In this document: positions 5,388-5,788 of the stretch, in pieces | Numbering within the stretch: position 1 is the first letter of the stretch | How the letters are laid out: every line of letters starts with the position of its first letter | Assembly: GCA_013331375.1 (NCBI GenBank) | Contig: DUGO01000060.1 | Coordinates: forward strand, 1 to 5,788 | Reading direction: 5' to 3' | Source: Candidatus Methanoperedentaceae archaeon | Lineage (GTDB): Archaea; Halobacteriota; Methanosarcinia; Methanosarcinales; Methanoperedenaceae | DNA: 5,788 bases | The notes under the pieces: model-generated | The model's input: the letters and a program-made list of their open reading frames with translations, nothing else | What the model was told of the DNA's origin: nothing | Databases searched by the model: none | Position numbers and translations under genes: made by a program

Positions 5388-5788
5388 CAGGGAAACTAAT
5401 ATGGATAAAGGCTGACACCGGCTCGTGGAAGTCAAAGAAAACCAGGGTGACCGCAGGTCTTGAGTCCGGGGCTGACTGCGTGCTCGCTGAGAGCGGGGAT
5501 ATCGCAAGGGTGCGGGAGCTGGGTAATATCAAGGTGGCGGCGGGTTCAGACGACGCTGATATCATCGTCGTGGGAAAAGGGGGCGAAGGCGACGGGACAA
5601 TGCCCCTTCCACAGGATGCGAAGGACTCGCAGGATATCCGGGCTGCCCGAGAGCTGAAGCAGGCTGGAAAGACGGTCGCGGGTTTTGTCATCATAAAGAA
5701 CAAGAAGTATGAGCAGTTCGCAGTTGAGCTTGGGAAGCTGTGCGATTTCATCATTGTCATCGGCACTGACTGGAAGGTCATCCCGCTT
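5384..5788 (+). CDS. aroB': 3-dehydroquinate synthase type II, N-terminal part
   Basis: From GTG 5384 the frame stays open for 135 codons to the window edge; I expect a full protein of about 350-390 residues. It begins with [20 protein letters not shown] and has [18 protein letters not shown] and [14 protein letters not shown], segments I recognise from archaeal type II dehydroquinate synthases such as MJ1249. The family uses NAD+ to deaminate ADTH oxidatively and cyclises the product to 3-dehydroquinate, the point where the archaeal route joins the shikimate pathway. It is unrelated to bacterial AroB. The start overlaps the stop of the ADTH synthase gene (GTGA, 5384-5387), showing an operon and probable translational coupling. 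The start is GTG with GGAGG seven bases upstream. The C-terminal part, including any active-site residues there, cannot be checked. Confidence 0.93.
   Translation, partial: MTGKLIWIKADTGSWKSKKTRVTAGLESGADCVLAESGDIARVRELGNIKVAAGSDDADIIVVGKGGEGDGTMPLPQDAKDSQDIRAARELKQAGKTVAGFVIIKNKKYEQFAVELGKLCDFIIVIGTDWKVIPL

Noticed and set aside
4842..5507. Long - strand open frames opposite the ADTH synthase and dehydroquinate synthase genes.
   Set aside because: They lie antisense to two well-supported genes in GC-rich DNA, where long shadow frames are common, and show no domain.
1..5788. CRISPR array, toxin-antitoxin pair, phage genes or another new defence system.
   Set aside because: No regularly spaced repeats, no small gene pair and no such protein families are visible; nearly all coding space is assigned to familiar families.

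Overview
The window looks like chromosomal DNA of a euryarchaeon, most likely a methanogen or ANME-type relative (Methanosarcinales-like; this taxonomic guess is inference). The strongest clue is the pair of genes at the right end: 2-amino-3,7-dideoxy-D-threo-hept-6-ulosonate (ADTH) synthase followed by type II 3-dehydroquinate synthase. This is the archaeal entry into the shikimate pathway that replaces DAHP synthase and AroB. Archaeal TATA-like boxes, GGAGG/GGTGA ribosome binding sites and a DDE transposase of a kind I associate with methanogen genomes agree with this.

Layout, left to right. (1) Bases 1-1205, + strand, GC-rich: the last 36 codons of a class I aminotransferase resembling LL-diaminopimelate aminotransferase, then a complete MscS-family mechanosensitive channel. 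The gap is only 30 bases, so they are probably co-transcribed. (2) Bases 1206-2248: a dead, AT-rich insertion sequence of about 1.04 kb. It has short GC-rich terminal inverted repeats and a transposase pseudogene on the - strand, broken by an internal deletion and a one-base frameshift. It begins directly after the stop codon of the channel gene. (3) Bases 2334-3473 (perhaps to 3503), - strand: a complete PLP-dependent class I aminotransferase whose true start may be a non-standard AUU codon. (4) Bases 3504-3771: a divergent intergenic region with two stem-loops and a likely leaderless promoter for the next gene. (5) Bases 3772-4470, + strand: a ZIP-family metal transporter with Asp in place of the usual first His of the metal site. 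(6) Bases 4471-4589: a promoter region with a TATA-like box and a 31-bp near-perfect palindrome centred at the predicted transcription start. (7) Bases 4590-5788: the ADTH synthase / 3-dehydroquinate synthase II operon, with a four-base overlap; the second gene runs off the window.

The only pathway-level unit is the early shikimate operon. The two aminotransferases, the channel and the transporter are housekeeping or solute-handling genes with no evident link to each other. I found no defence system, CRISPR array, prophage or other clearly new multi-gene system. The most interesting signals are the operator-like palindrome before the shikimate operon and the possible AUU start of the aminotransferase.
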